DNA of 64,000 nucleotides from RYN-428 sp035551995 (GTDB lineage: Bacteria; Planctomycetota; Phycisphaerae; Tepidisphaerales; Tepidisphaeraceae): contig DASZME010000062.1 of NCBI GenBank assembly GCA_035551995.1, positions 27,636 through 91,635 on the forward strand, written 5' to 3'. The first letter of the stretch is position 1. The number at the start of each line of letters is the position of its first letter. Below, piece after piece: positions 24,588 through 33,407 of the stretch. The notes under the pieces were generated by a model, which was given only the letters and a program-made list of their open reading frames with translations, was not told where the DNA came from and ran no database searches. A program made the position numbers and the translations under genes.

Positions 24588-24610
24588 GCCCCGGCACGGC
24601 GTGCCGGGGC
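24588..24610. terminator. Strong GC hairpin, likely terminator or processing site
   Basis: A perfect 10-bp stem, GCCCCGGCAC / GTGCCGGGGC, with a three-base loop. It lies in the 104 bases between the ThuA gene start (24562) and the stop of the parvulin gene (24667), both on the minus strand. No long T run follows on either strand, so termination is uncertain. Confidence 0.5.
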
Positions 24611-24666
24611 ATTTCAACCATTCAACTACATCTATAAATATAAACTACATCGTGCTCGACAACGCC

Positions 24667-25641
24667 CTACTTCGTGGCGGCGGGCTTTGTAGCGTCTCCT
24701 GTTTTTGCATCCGCCTGGGGGCTTTCGCCCGGCCCGAAGAATGCGTCGTCCAGTTGCGGCTTAGCCGACTTTTTCAGTTGTTCGATCAGGAGTTCCATCC
24801 GCCGCTGCGGGATGCGCTGCATCACGTCTTTGTAGGGCGGGATCGATCGTTCCAGGACCTGGATGATGTGATAGCCGTACTGGGTTTTAATCGGCTGGCT
24901 GATTTCTTTATCCTTCAACGAAAACGCGGCCTTTTCGAACGCCGGAACCATTTGACCGCGCGACATCATCCCAAGACTGCCGCCGGTCGGCGCCGAACCT
25001 TTGTCGCTGGATTCGTTTCGGGCCAATGTGGCGAAGTCCGCTCCCTTGTCCAATTGTTGCTTAATGCTCTCGGCCTTGGCCCTGGCCTGATCGTCGGTGA
25101 GGGTCGCGCCGCTCACGCCGGACCCGGCGACGCCGATGAGAATGTGCCGGGCTTGCAACTCGGCGAAATAATCTTTGTTTTCATTATAAAATTGCTTGTT
25201 GGCGTCGGTCTGTTCGCTGAGACTCATCATCAGCGCGTTGGCCAGGAGCTGCTCGTAAGTGGTTCTGACGCGGGGCGAGTCCTCAAGTTTTTGCCGTTTG
25301 GCTTCGGCGGCCATCAGCTTGAGGTCGACAAACTGTTCGCCGAGTTGTCGTCTGGCGGCGACGCTTGCCGCGACGCGAGCCTGAAGCGTCGGATCCAGCT
25401 CGGAAACAAATGCGTTAAACTCGCCGGCGGTCACTTTCAGATCGCCGACCGTCAAGACGACTTTGTCGGCGGGGACTGCGGGAAGCGTTGAAAGAGGGAC
25501 GCCCTTGGGTTGCTCGGCCGGCGCGACGGGAATCGGGTCGGCGCCGCGCGTCTTTCGAACCTGGTTCAGCAATGGAACGGAAACAGTCGCGACGGCCGAT
25601 GCGATGAGAGCCAGCCGCAGGAATCTATTGGTCAACTTCAA
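24667..25641 (-). CDS. Parvulin-type peptidyl-prolyl isomerase (SurA/PpiC-like), exported
   Basis: 324 residues. N-terminal membrane or signal segment (RFLRLALIASAVATVSVPLL), a helical chaperone region (SLSTLPAVPADKVVLTVGDLKVTAGEFNAF..LDPTLQ), then one parvulin domain from about 195: LQARHILIGVAG, AKAESIKQQLDKGADFATLARNESSDKGSAPTGGSLGMMSRGQMVPAFEKAAFSLKDKEISQPIKTQYGYHIIQV. It probably helps folding of exported proteins. The start is set at TTG 25641, six bases after CTGGAG; a longer reading from a GTG at 25773 has no ribosome site. The end is a short Ala/Lys tail. Confidence 0.83.
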   Translation of the reverse strand: MKLTNRFLRLALIASAVATVSVPLLNQVRKTRGADPIPVAPAEQPKGVPLSTLPAVPADKVVLTVGDLKVTAGEFNAFVSELDPTLQARVAASVAARRQLGEQFVDLKLMAAEAKRQKLEDSPRVRTTYEQLLANALMMSLSEQTDANKQFYNENKDYFAELQARHILIGVAGSGVSGATLTDDQARAKAESIKQQLDKGADFATLARNESSDKGSAPTGGSLGMMSRGQMVPAFEKAAFSLKDKEISQPIKTQYGYHIIQVLERSIPPYKDVMQRIPQRRMELLIEQLKKSAKPQLDDAFFGPGESPQADAKTGDATKPAATK

Positions 25642-25935
25642 GAGGAACTCCAGAATAAGGTGCAATCGTTCAGACGCAATCCGCCGATCTAATCTAACGG
25701 AGCGGAGGCGGGCGCGTCCACTTTTTGTTCGCCCGCGATTGCATATTGATCCGCGAGGACAATAACTGTCCACGCGCGAGGAGCGACATCGTCTTTTTCA
25801 CCAAGTCAAAGGCAAGAAAACGCAACTGAACCATTGAATTGCCGACGATATACGCCGATTGCTGCGCGATTTAAAATAAAAGATTTCTGGGCGTCATTAA
25901 TTAAGGCTCGGCGTGCGGATTGCCGGTGCGAAAAC

Positions 25936-26790
25936 ATGCTGCATTTCTCATGGTTGTCTTCGGTTTGGGCGGCGACGCGAAGTCACGCCTACGCGGCGAT
26001 CGCCGCGCCATGGTCGCCGCTGAAGAAGTTGCGCCGTTCGGTCTTGATGCCGCTTTTTGCGCTCCCCGATACCGGCATTTTTGGTTTGAAGCCGCTTCGG
26101 CTCCACATTCTGATTTGTGGTTTCCCGCGCGCGGGGACGACGCTTTTGCAGATGATGCTTGAAAATGCCCACCCCGAGGCGCGGCGGTTTGGCCGCGAGG
26201 TCGGCGGCTGGCGGGCGGCGACGTATTCGATTCGCAATCATGCCATCGTCATCTCCAAAGTTCCACACGATATCGCGCGTCTCGAAGGATTGCGGCATTA
26301 TTACGAAGGCCGCAAGGCGCGGCTGAAAATCATCGTGATGATTCGCGATCCACGCGACGTGATGACCTCCCAGCGCACCCTCGACGGCGTATTTCAATAC
26401 TGCGTTCCCCCCGATCGATGGCGGTTCCACTACCAGCACATCCTGGCTCAGCAGGGCAAGCCCGATGTGCTGCTCGTCCGCTATGAAGATCTCGTGCGCG
26501 ACGTCGACGCTCAGCAGGCGAGAATCGAAGCGTTCACCGGCGAACCGGTCACCCATCCGTTCGGCATGTTTCATGAGATCGAGCGGAAGGACTTCGACAC
26601 GTCCACGCTGAACGGCCTGCGTCCCGTCGAGCAATCGTTGTTGAATCGCTGGCGCGCGCCCAAACATAAAGCGCGCATCGAAGATCTTCTGCGCCAGATG
26701 CCTGAATTGCCGCAAGCGCTGATCGATCTCGGCTACGAAACGGACGATTCCTGGGTCAAATCATTGACCGCGGCGAGCGCCGACGCCTGA
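25936..26790 (+). CDS. Sulfotransferase family protein
   Basis: 284 residues. The PAPS-binding loop GFPRAGTTLLQMMLENAH (5'-phosphosulfate loop with the Arg and Thr) and IVMIRDPRDVMTSQRTLDG (3'-phosphate-binding Arg/Asp-Ser region), then LLVRYEDLVRD, are standard for sulfotransferases. It transfers sulfate from PAPS to a carbohydrate or other acceptor; planctomycetes carry many. ATG 25936 is preferred; an in-frame TTG at 25834 would add 34 residues without a clear ribosome site. It is directly followed by a membrane glycosyltransferase. Confidence 0.83.
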   Translation: MLHFSWLSSVWAATRSHAYAAIAAPWSPLKKLRRSVLMPLFALPDTGIFGLKPLRLHILICGFPRAGTTLLQMMLENAHPEARRFGREVGGWRAATYSIRNHAIVISKVPHDIARLEGLRHYYEGRKARLKIIVMIRDPRDVMTSQRTLDGVFQYCVPPDRWRFHYQHILAQQGKPDVLLVRYEDLVRDVDAQQARIEAFTGEPVTHPFGMFHEIERKDFDTSTLNGLRPVEQSLLNRWRAPKHKARIEDLLRQMPELPQALIDLGYETDDSWVKSLTAASADA

Positions 26791-26857
26791 TCCTCGCCGG
26801 CCGCTGGCATTGCGAGCGCCTTTCCATTCGAGTTATACTCGCGGTTTTCGGAAGCGA

Positions 26858-28504
26858 ATGGAATTGCGCGATCTTAATTCTGTCTTTCCCGTCACTGTCG
26901 GCCAGCGGTTGGGCATGCCTTTCGCCTCACCCCAGCGTCTGCTGGACTGGGCCGACAGGCGCCGGGCATGGCTACTCGGCGGCGTCCTGATCCTTTACCT
27001 CCTCGGGTTCAATGGCCAATGGCGGGTGGAGCGGGACAGCGCGCTTTATCTGGTCATCGGGCGCAATCTCGCCGAAGGGCGCGGGTATACCTTTCAGGCG
27101 GCGCCGCAACGATTGGCGTTCCCCGGCTTGCCGCTGCTGTTCGCCGGCAATTTTAAGCTGTTCGACCACTGGGCCGTCCCCGCGGATTTGGTCGCCATGC
27201 TCATCATGGGCTTCGCGGCGCTGGGGCTGACCTACCGCTTGTTTCTCATTCATTCCGGCCGTCCCACCGCCGTCGTCATGACCGTCGGCGTCGCGGGAAC
27301 GCGCCTCTTCTACCGCTACTGCTTTGAACTGCTCTCGGACATGCCCTTTCTTCTTGGGGTCATGGCGTTTTTCGTAGGGTACGAGGCGATTTTTCATCGC
27401 CGCAAGGCGTCACTTTCACGCGACGGCGACGGCGAGCCCGCCGGGCGGGTGGGCGGCGGCTTCGATTGGTTCTTGCTTATCGCGGGGTTCGTCGTGGCCG
27501 TCTCCACCCGGCCGGCGATGTGGGCGCTTCTTCTGGCGATCCTGCTGACGACCGGCTGGTCGATCATCCGCGGCGTAACCCACGGAATCGATTGGAAACG
27601 GCAACTGCTGTTCGGCGCGGCGATTCTGATCGCCACCGGGTTTTTTCTCTCCATCGATCCTCGCCGCGGCGGCGGAAACGCCGTCCCCGAATATGAGGAC
27701 ACCTTCTTTCAAGCCACCTTCTCCAACATCGGCCACACGCTGCACGAAATGGTCTTCCGAAATATCCCCGAGCTGTGCGGCACGAGTTCGGCGCTGGTCA
27801 AGGCTTTCTTCGGCTGCCCCATTCTCCCCGGCGTGAATACGCTTTGCTCGTTCATCATCATTTTTCTCAGTTTTGCGCTATTTCGATATCGCGTCTTATG
27901 GGGAATGTGGGCGCTGCTGACGCTGGGGATGCTTTTGTTTTTTAAGCCGCTTGACCGATACATGTTGCCGGTCATTCCATTTCTGGTTTACGCCTGGTGG
28001 CGATTTATGCTCTGGGTTCACCGCAGCGCGCCGGCGAAGTGGGCCGACGCGCTGTTCCTCGGCCTGCTCGCGTTTGGAATTTTCACCAACATGGCGCGCC
28101 TGTCACAAATGGTGGTCGAGCAGCGCCGCTGGCCGTTTCTCCTTCACTATCACGAAGGGCGTTATGTGTCGGTGTACAAGGTCGCGAATCTGATTCGTTC
28201 GCACACGCGGGAGCAGGACTGGATTCTTGTCGCGCCCATGGAAGGACGGGTCATCGCATTTCTGGCCCACCGCAACACCATCAAGCCGAGCAATCAAACC
28301 GCGGGAGATCCGCGGCTGAACGCGGAATATGCGTTGATCGGCCCAAATTGGGAAGACGCCGGACGCGCACGCGACGAACATGACGAATCCGTGGCCGGCT
28401 GGATTCAAACCCACGGCTACGTGCTGGGCCCCCGGCTGGGGCCGATCGTGAAATCGCCGCGAGAAGACGTCGGCTGGGAACTTCATCGCGTCGAAAAGAA
28501 GTGA
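26858..28504 (+). CDS. Membrane glycosyltransferase (GT39/ArnT-like), unknown substrate
   Basis: 548 residues with about 11 membrane helices. The first extracytoplasmic loop RVERDSALYLVIGRNLAEGRGYTF carries the Asp expected in dolichyl-phosphate-mannose or ArnT-type polyprenyl-sugar glycosyltransferases, followed by the amphipathic HPGLPLL-like PGLPLLFAG. A long soluble tail from about 440 ends WELHRVEKK. The sugar donor would be a polyprenyl-phosphate sugar. ATG 26858 (MELRDLNS) is chosen; the frame stays open upstream. A 106-bp repeat copy starts ten bases after its stop. Confidence 0.75.
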   Translation: MELRDLNSVFPVTVGQRLGMPFASPQRLLDWADRRRAWLLGGVLILYLLGFNGQWRVERDSALYLVIGRNLAEGRGYTFQAAPQRLAFPGLPLLFAGNFKLFDHWAVPADLVAMLIMGFAALGLTYRLFLIHSGRPTAVVMTVGVAGTRLFYRYCFELLSDMPFLLGVMAFFVGYEAIFHRRKASLSRDGDGEPAGRVGGGFDWFLLIAGFVVAVSTRPAMWALLLAILLTTGWSIIRGVTHGIDWKRQLLFGAAILIATGFFLSIDPRRGGGNAVPEYEDTFFQATFSNIGHTLHEMVFRNIPELCGTSSALVKAFFGCPILPGVNTLCSFIIIFLSFALFRYRVLWGMWALLTLGMLLFFKPLDRYMLPVIPFLVYAWWRFMLWVHRSAPAKWADALFLGLLAFGIFTNMARLSQMVVEQRRWPFLLHYHEGRYVSVYKVANLIRSHTREQDWILVAPMEGRVIAFLAHRNTIKPSNQTAGDPRLNAEYALIGPNWEDAGRARDEHDESVAGWIQTHGYVLGPRLGPIVKSPREDVGWELHRVEKK

Positions 28505-28514
28505 TTCCCGCTTA

Positions 28515-28620
28515 TGAGAGCAGTTGTCATGTTGCTCGCGCCTTTCTGCGTTTAGCGGCCCCGCTCGCGGGGCGTTTTTCGCGACGCAAGGTCGCTTCAT
28601 CAACATGAGAAATGCTCTAA
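28515..28620. repeat. 106-bp dispersed repeat, copy 2, overlaps the phhA stop codon
   Basis: TGAGAGCAGTTGTCATGTTG at the left, (reverse complement of the right end) TTAGAGCATTTCTCATGTTG; 17-18 of 20 match. Same interior as copy 1: CGTTTAGCGG, hairpin GCCCCGCTCGCGGGGC, GCGACGCAAGGTCGC; about eight differences in 106 bases. It fills the gap between the convergent glycosyltransferase and phhA genes, and its right-end CTA supplies the TAG stop of phhA (28617-28619). The GC hairpin could end both transcripts. Confidence 0.85.
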
Positions 28621-29540
28621 GAAGACGCCGAAGTCGCTACCAGAAAAGACTTCAGGTCCCTCTCATTCACCTCCGGCTCCCCCGCCGCCACGTTATCCAG
28701 ACGGCCGGCTTTCATCCACTTCTCCATCTCATGCACAAGGTCGAACAAATGCTCGAACGATTCGACGATAAACAACAACGGCTGGTAATGGTCGATCTCG
28801 AAGCCCTGATTGACGACCCATTCGAGCCGGATCGGATATCGCTGAACCATCGGCGAAATCAGGCTATGCTCGATCTCTCCGTACGAACTCAGCAGACCTG
28901 AGCCGTAGACTTTGATCTCATTCGACTCGCGCATCAGGCCGAACTCGATCGTGAACCAGAAGAATCGAGCCATCGCGCGAAGAATGCTCTCCAGCCGAAG
29001 GAGCCGTTGATGCTCATCGGATATATTCGCCACGTGCTCGGCGGCTTCCCTGGCGAACTCTCCAAAGCGAACCAGCACGTCGGCGAACGCCTTGTCCGTG
29101 TGCATCGGAACATGGCCGGCGATGTCGTGGAAAATGTCCGGCTCCGGCAGGTAATCCAGCTGGCGTCCGTCGCGAATCGTTACGGTGGTGGGAAAGGCGC
29201 GCGTGCGCAGACAGTCGAAAAAAACATAGGCCGGCACATAGCCGCTGACGGCTTTGGCGGAAAATCCACTGAGCGGGGCGAGAAACCGATTCACGTCCGC
29301 CAGCTTCGGCACCGCGCCGGGATTCAACGACAGATTCGTCACGCCTTGCAGAAATTTGCGATTCGCGTACTGCTCCCACCTGGGGCGGATGCGCGCGTAG
29401 AGGCGCCGCCAGGTCTCCTGATTTTCTTCGCTGTAAAGTTGATAGGGCTGGCGGATGAATACTTCGCCGTCCCGCTGCGCCTTTTCGATGAACGGCGCGT
29501 GCTTGGTGGTCAGCCCGACTGGGAAGGCGCCGACGGTCAT
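28617..29540 (-). CDS. phhA: Phenylalanine 4-monooxygenase
   Basis: 307 residues, pterin-dependent, converting phenylalanine to tyrosine. The iron ligands are H138 and H143 in DIFHDIAGHVPM and E199 in WFTIEFGL; YLPEPDIFHDIAGHVP and KVYGSGLLSSYGEI are the family blocks. The His-to-Glu spacing (56) is longer than in animal enzymes (40), owing to an extra helical stretch HVANISDEHQRLLRL. It is the last gene of the Phe/Tyr degradation operon and overlaps the flavin reductase stop by four bases. Its final stop codon lies inside a 106-bp repeat. Confidence 0.92.
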   Translation of the reverse strand: MTVGAFPVGLTTKHAPFIEKAQRDGEVFIRQPYQLYSEENQETWRRLYARIRPRWEQYANRKFLQGVTNLSLNPGAVPKLADVNRFLAPLSGFSAKAVSGYVPAYVFFDCLRTRAFPTTVTIRDGRQLDYLPEPDIFHDIAGHVPMHTDKAFADVLVRFGEFAREAAEHVANISDEHQRLLRLESILRAMARFFWFTIEFGLMRESNEIKVYGSGLLSSYGEIEHSLISPMVQRYPIRLEWVVNQGFEIDHYQPLLFIVESFEHLFDLVHEMEKWMKAGRLDNVAAGEPEVNERDLKSFLVATSASS

Positions 29541-30145
29541 TTTGGCCGCTCCAATTCAAATCGATCATGCGTTTTACAATACAGATTCCCGCCCATGCGC
29601 CCGACGGTGGCGAGTTTATCCGGGTCGATATGCCCGGCGGCGTCGAGCACGCTTTCGTCGGCGTGCATCAACACGATTCGGCCGATCACCACATTCGCCG
29701 CCAACGGACCGCTGCCGACGTGAACGACCTCGATCAACTCGCATTCCATCTGCACCATCGCCTCCTTCACCCGCGGGGGCCGCACCCGGACCGAAGCAAT
29801 GGGCGTCAATCCGCACAACTCGAACTCGCTCACTTCATAATCAAGCTCGGCGGATGTTCCGTTCATCTGTCTCGCGCATGATTCGGAAACCACGTTGACG
29901 ACGAACTGCCCGGATTTCTCGACATTGACCAGCGTATCTTTTGGCGCTCCGTCACGGCGATTGGTCGGCGAAAAAACCACGGCCGGCGGATTGGCCCCAA
30001 TGCCGTTGAAGAAACTGAACGGCGCCAGGTTCGGCACGTTTCCCGGCGATATCGTGGAGACCCACGCGATCGGTCGCGGCGTGATGCAAGCGACCATGTG
30101 CCGGTAAAAATCGGGAAGCGACGTCGTGGCCGGGTCAAATATCAT
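29537..30145 (-). CDS. Flavin reductase-like FMN-binding protein
   Basis: 202 residues, FMN-binding split barrel of the flavin reductase-like family: ITPRPIAWVSTISPGNVPNLAPFSFFNGIGANPPAVVFSPTNR, then DTLVNVEKSGQFVVNVVSE. Such proteins either reduce FMN for a monooxygenase or act on their own. Its place between hmgA and phhA, with 15 bases to hmgA and a four-base overlap with phhA, means it is translated with the aromatic pathway; its exact role there is not known to me. Starts at ATG 30143-30145. Confidence 0.85.
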   Translation of the reverse strand: MIFDPATTSLPDFYRHMVACITPRPIAWVSTISPGNVPNLAPFSFFNGIGANPPAVVFSPTNRRDGAPKDTLVNVEKSGQFVVNVVSESCARQMNGTSAELDYEVSEFELCGLTPIASVRVRPPRVKEAMVQMECELIEVVHVGSGPLAANVVIGRIVLMHADESVLDAAGHIDPDKLATVGRMGGNLYCKTHDRFELERPK

Positions 30146-30160
30146 TGGAGTCCAAAAAAA

Positions 30161-31339
30161 CTACGTTTCCATCCAAGTATAGGGATAGTTCGCGTCGTCG
30201 ATCTTCATCGCCTCGGGCGTGATCGACAATGGCCGCTCGGTATCGAACATGACGGCCAATTCCTCGGTCCTCGCCTGGTTCATGCTCCCGGCGATCGTTC
30301 CCGGATGCGGCCCATGTGGGATGCCCGCCGGGTGATGTGAAAAAGAACCGGCGCCGACGCCCCGCCGGCTTCCGAACTGACCGCGAACATAGAACAGCAC
30401 TTCATCCGCCTCGGTATTGCTATGCACGTAGGGAACCTTGATCGCCTCGGGATGATGATCCAGATACCGCGGCGCAAACGTACAGATCACAAACCCCGCG
30501 CACTCGAACGTCTGCTGAAACGGCGGCGGCAAATGCACCGTTCCCGTCAACGGCTCGAAATCCATCGCGTTAAGCGTGAAAGGATAAACCATCCCGTCCC
30601 ACCCGATCACGTCAAAAGGATGATGGGCCATCACCGTTCTCGTAAGACGGGCGCCATCCTTGACGATCACTTCCGTTTCTTCGTCGCGGTCGATCGTCAG
30701 CGGGTCCATCGGGCCGTGCAGATCGCGCTCGCTATAGGGCGAGCCGAGTTTGATCTGGCCGTCGGGATTCAGATATTGCCGGGGAATCCGCACCGGGCCA
30801 TTGGCTTCAAGAATCAGATGATCTTCTCGGCGAATGTCGTTGGCGACCAACCGGTAGGTGGTTCCGCGCGGGATCACGATGTAATCGTCGGGTCGATAGG
30901 GAAGCCGCCCGTAAGGGCTTTCGAGAACGCCGGCGCCGTCGAAAATAAAGATTACTTCATCCGCCCCGCCGTTGCGATACAGCGCCTTTTGCGCCTCGGC
31001 CGGGCGGCAGCGATAACAGATCATGTCCTCATTAAAGAGCATCGGCACGCGCCCAAAGACGGGACCGCCGGCGCGGGGAAGATCCTGACTCTTAAGATGT
31101 CGATGTCGCAACGGCTCACCGTCGACCGCCGTCGGCGCCAATCGCCCGATCAATTCGACTTTCTTAACGCGCGTCGGGGGCCGAAGGTGATAAGTGATGG
31201 AATACGCGCGATCGAAACCGGCGGTCGTCACCACGTGTTCATAGGCGATTCCTTCGCCGAGAAAGCTTGTCCGCGGGTCCTGCTTCAGGCGGATGTGCCG
31301 CTTGCGCGGTACCTGGCCGAGTTGGCGATAGATGGGCAT
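30161..31339 (-). CDS. hmgA: Homogentisate 1,2-dioxygenase
   Basis: 392 residues, cupin-fold iron dioxygenase that opens the ring of homogentisate to maleylacetoacetate. Blocks PRTSFLGEGIAYEHVVTTAGFDRAYSITYHLRPPT, RPDDYIVIPRGTTYRL, HPFDVIGWDGMVYPF, YVHSNTEADEVLFYVRGQFGSR and SFSHHPAGIPHGPHPG carry the expected His and Glu ligands (HSNTEADEV, PHGPHP). It is the compact bacterial form. ATG 31337-31339 has GAGGAACTT directly upstream; the long reading upstream is antisense to nothing but overlaps the FAH gene and lacks a start signal. Third gene of the operon. Confidence 0.92.
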   Translation of the reverse strand: MPIYRQLGQVPRKRHIRLKQDPRTSFLGEGIAYEHVVTTAGFDRAYSITYHLRPPTRVKKVELIGRLAPTAVDGEPLRHRHLKSQDLPRAGGPVFGRVPMLFNEDMICYRCRPAEAQKALYRNGGADEVIFIFDGAGVLESPYGRLPYRPDDYIVIPRGTTYRLVANDIRREDHLILEANGPVRIPRQYLNPDGQIKLGSPYSERDLHGPMDPLTIDRDEETEVIVKDGARLTRTVMAHHPFDVIGWDGMVYPFTLNAMDFEPLTGTVHLPPPFQQTFECAGFVICTFAPRYLDHHPEAIKVPYVHSNTEADEVLFYVRGQFGSRRGVGAGSFSHHPAGIPHGPHPGTIAGSMNQARTEELAVMFDTERPLSITPEAMKIDDANYPYTWMET

Positions 31340-31373
31340 AAGTTCCTCGCTTTGTCTTGCGGTCCACGTCGCA

Positions 31374-32129
31374 TTATTCGACGGGGTCGGCGGCGCTCGG
31401 ACCGGCGCCGGGGGCCGGGCTTCGGGAAGCGATGCGTGTGCGCAACACGCCGATCCGCTCGATTTCCAGGTCGACGACATCGCCGGGTTTGAGCCATCCG
31501 CCGGTTTTTTCCAGGCCAAGCTCAAGGATGCACCCCCCGCCCACCGTGCCGCTGCCGAGAAGGTCGCCGGGGAAAAGCTCGACGTCGCGCGATGCGTGCG
31601 CGATGATCCGCGGCCAGGTGAAATACATGTCGGCTGAATTGCCGCTCGACAACTCTCTGCCGTTCACTCGCGCGGCCATGTGAAGATGAATCCGATTTTT
31701 CAGGTCGATGCGGTCTTCGAATTCGTCGAGGGTAACCAGGTGCGGGCCGACCGCGGTGGCGAAATCTTTCCCCTTGGCCGGGCCAAGGCCGACGGACATT
31801 TCCTGGCGTTGCAGATCGCGCGCGCTCAGGTCATTGATGACCGTGAATCCCGCGACGTGCTTCCAGGCGTCCTCCATCGGAATATCGCGTCCGCCTTTCC
31901 CGATGACCAAACCCAATTCCAGCTCGTAATCCAGCTCGCATGAATCGGCCGGCGCGGCGACGGCCGATTCATTCCCGACGATCGATCCCGGATTGGAAAA
32001 ATAAAAAACCGGCTGCTCATACCACGCGGGCGGCATCTCGAGCCCGCGATGCGCCCGGCATGTCTTGACGTGCCGCTCGAACGCGTAAAAATCGCGGAAC
32101 GATCGCGGCGCGGGCACTTCAAGTTTCAC
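31374..32129 (-). CDS. Fumarylacetoacetate hydrolase family protein
   Basis: 251 residues. The FAH C-terminal-type domain: DYELELGLVIGKGGRDIPMEDAWKHVAGFTVINDLSARDLQ, KGKDFATAVGPHLVTLDEF, and SGTVGGGCILELGLEKTGGWLKPGDVVDLEIERIGVLR. Metal ligands E in ELELGL and the D of INDLSARD are visible. In this operon it most likely hydrolyses fumarylacetoacetate (or acts directly on maleylacetoacetate) to fumarate or maleate plus acetoacetate. It lacks the long N-terminal domain of animal FAH. Starts at ATG 32127-32129, overlapping the hppD stop by four bases. Confidence 0.9.
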   Translation of the reverse strand: MKLEVPAPRSFRDFYAFERHVKTCRAHRGLEMPPAWYEQPVFYFSNPGSIVGNESAVAAPADSCELDYELELGLVIGKGGRDIPMEDAWKHVAGFTVINDLSARDLQRQEMSVGLGPAKGKDFATAVGPHLVTLDEFEDRIDLKNRIHLHMAARVNGRELSSGNSADMYFTWPRIIAHASRDVELFPGDLLGSGTVGGGCILELGLEKTGGWLKPGDVVDLEIERIGVLRTRIASRSPAPGAGPSAADPVE

Positions 32130-33244
32130 AGCGAACCTCGCTTCATCTGCTCCCGTTCGATCGCCTCAAACAGCGCGCGGAAATTCCCTTCGCCAAATCC
32201 ATCGGAATTTCCGCGCCGCTGAATCACCTCATAAAAAAGCGTCGGACGATCAAACACCGGCTTACTGAACAACTGCAACAAATAGCCGTCGGGATGATCC
32301 CGATCGACGAGTACGCCAAGCTTGCGCAGGCTCTGAATATTCTCCTTGATGTGCCCGACCCGCTCCGGCAGCATGTCGAAATACGATCCCGGCACATCCA
32401 GAAATTCCATCCCCCGCGCCCGCATTTCGCGCACCGTGGCGACGATGTCCGGCGTCAATAGCGCGATATGCTGCACGCCGGGACCTCGATACTCATCCAG
32501 AAACTCCTGAATCTGGGATTTTTCGCTCGACGGCTCATTGATCGGCAGCCGAATGTATCCGTCGGTGTCGCCCATCACCTTGCTCATCAGCGCGCTGCGG
32601 CCTGTATTGATGTCGAAATGCGCCGTCTGCTCGAACCCAAAAACGCGCGCGTAAAAGTCGCACCATTCGTCCATGTGCTCGACGTTGGCGACAATGTGAT
32701 CGATCATCATCAATTGGATTTCTTCGTCTTCGATCCCGCCGGCCACGTTCACGTAGCCGGGGGCAAAATCGGCGTGGGACTTGCGCTGAATAAACGTATG
32801 CGTCGTATCGCCGTAAGCGGCAATCGATCCGCCGATGAATACCTCATGTTCATCGATCGCGCGAACGATATTGGCGCCGGCGCCGCGGGCGTGCTTCAGG
32901 GCGGCATTGACGTCCTTCACCCGAAACGCGACGTCCTTCACGCCGTTCCCATGCCTTTCCAGATGGGCGCGGATTGCCTCCGCCTGCGGCCCGGCGCCCT
33001 GCGGCTGGGCAAAAAGGAAGTTGATTCGTCCCTGCCCGACGACGATCGCCTTTCTCCCCGCCAACCCTGTGCTCGCGTCGCCCTGGCAGCGCCGGCGCAT
33101 GCCGAGCATCCGTTCGTGATAATCCGCCCATCGCTCGGCGTCGTTCACCAGAAATTCGATGTGATCGATGCCCCGAATTCCCAACGGATTATCCCGCGAA
33201 TATGAGGCGGGTAAGGCGATGGGAGACGTACTCGTGGTAACCAT
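32126..33244 (-). CDS. hppD: 4-hydroxyphenylpyruvate dioxygenase
   Basis: 372 residues, iron-dependent enzyme making homogentisate from 4-hydroxyphenylpyruvate. Two glyoxalase-like domains; the metal ligands are His in MMIDHIVANVE, His in GVQHIALLT and Glu in FYEVIQRRG. DGYLLQLFSKPVFDRPTLFYEVIQRRG and FGEGNFRALFEAIEREQ are the C-terminal signature. ATG 33242-33244 has GGAGGACGCGG just upstream. First gene of the Phe/Tyr degradation operon; a control region lies between it and the divergent gene at 33408. Confidence 0.94.
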   Translation of the reverse strand: MVTTSTSPIALPASYSRDNPLGIRGIDHIEFLVNDAERWADYHERMLGMRRRCQGDASTGLAGRKAIVVGQGRINFLFAQPQGAGPQAEAIRAHLERHGNGVKDVAFRVKDVNAALKHARGAGANIVRAIDEHEVFIGGSIAAYGDTTHTFIQRKSHADFAPGYVNVAGGIEDEEIQLMMIDHIVANVEHMDEWCDFYARVFGFEQTAHFDINTGRSALMSKVMGDTDGYIRLPINEPSSEKSQIQEFLDEYRGPGVQHIALLTPDIVATVREMRARGMEFLDVPGSYFDMLPERVGHIKENIQSLRKLGVLVDRDHPDGYLLQLFSKPVFDRPTLFYEVIQRRGNSDGFGEGNFRALFEAIEREQMKRGSL

Positions 33245-33407
33245 CCGCGTCCTCCAATCGAAGAGGCGGCAATGACTTGCATCCTCGCCCGATCGTTGTC
33301 CGCACGGGCCCAAGGATCCGCCTCGACCAATTGTAGGCCGTCGCTTGCATCCACGTCCTTCGTGGGGCAACATAGCGTCCATTGCCTCAGGAAGGCGAGG
33401 GATTGCC

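Noticed and set aside
24588..24610. The GC hairpin as a copy of the 106-bp repeat
   Set aside because: It has a similar CCCCG stem but lacks the CGTTTAG flank, the second palindrome and the terminal inverted repeats.
30422..31492. 356-codon plus-strand frame over hmgA and the FAH gene
   Set aside because: It crosses two real genes on the other strand, has no family motif, and has shadow-type composition.
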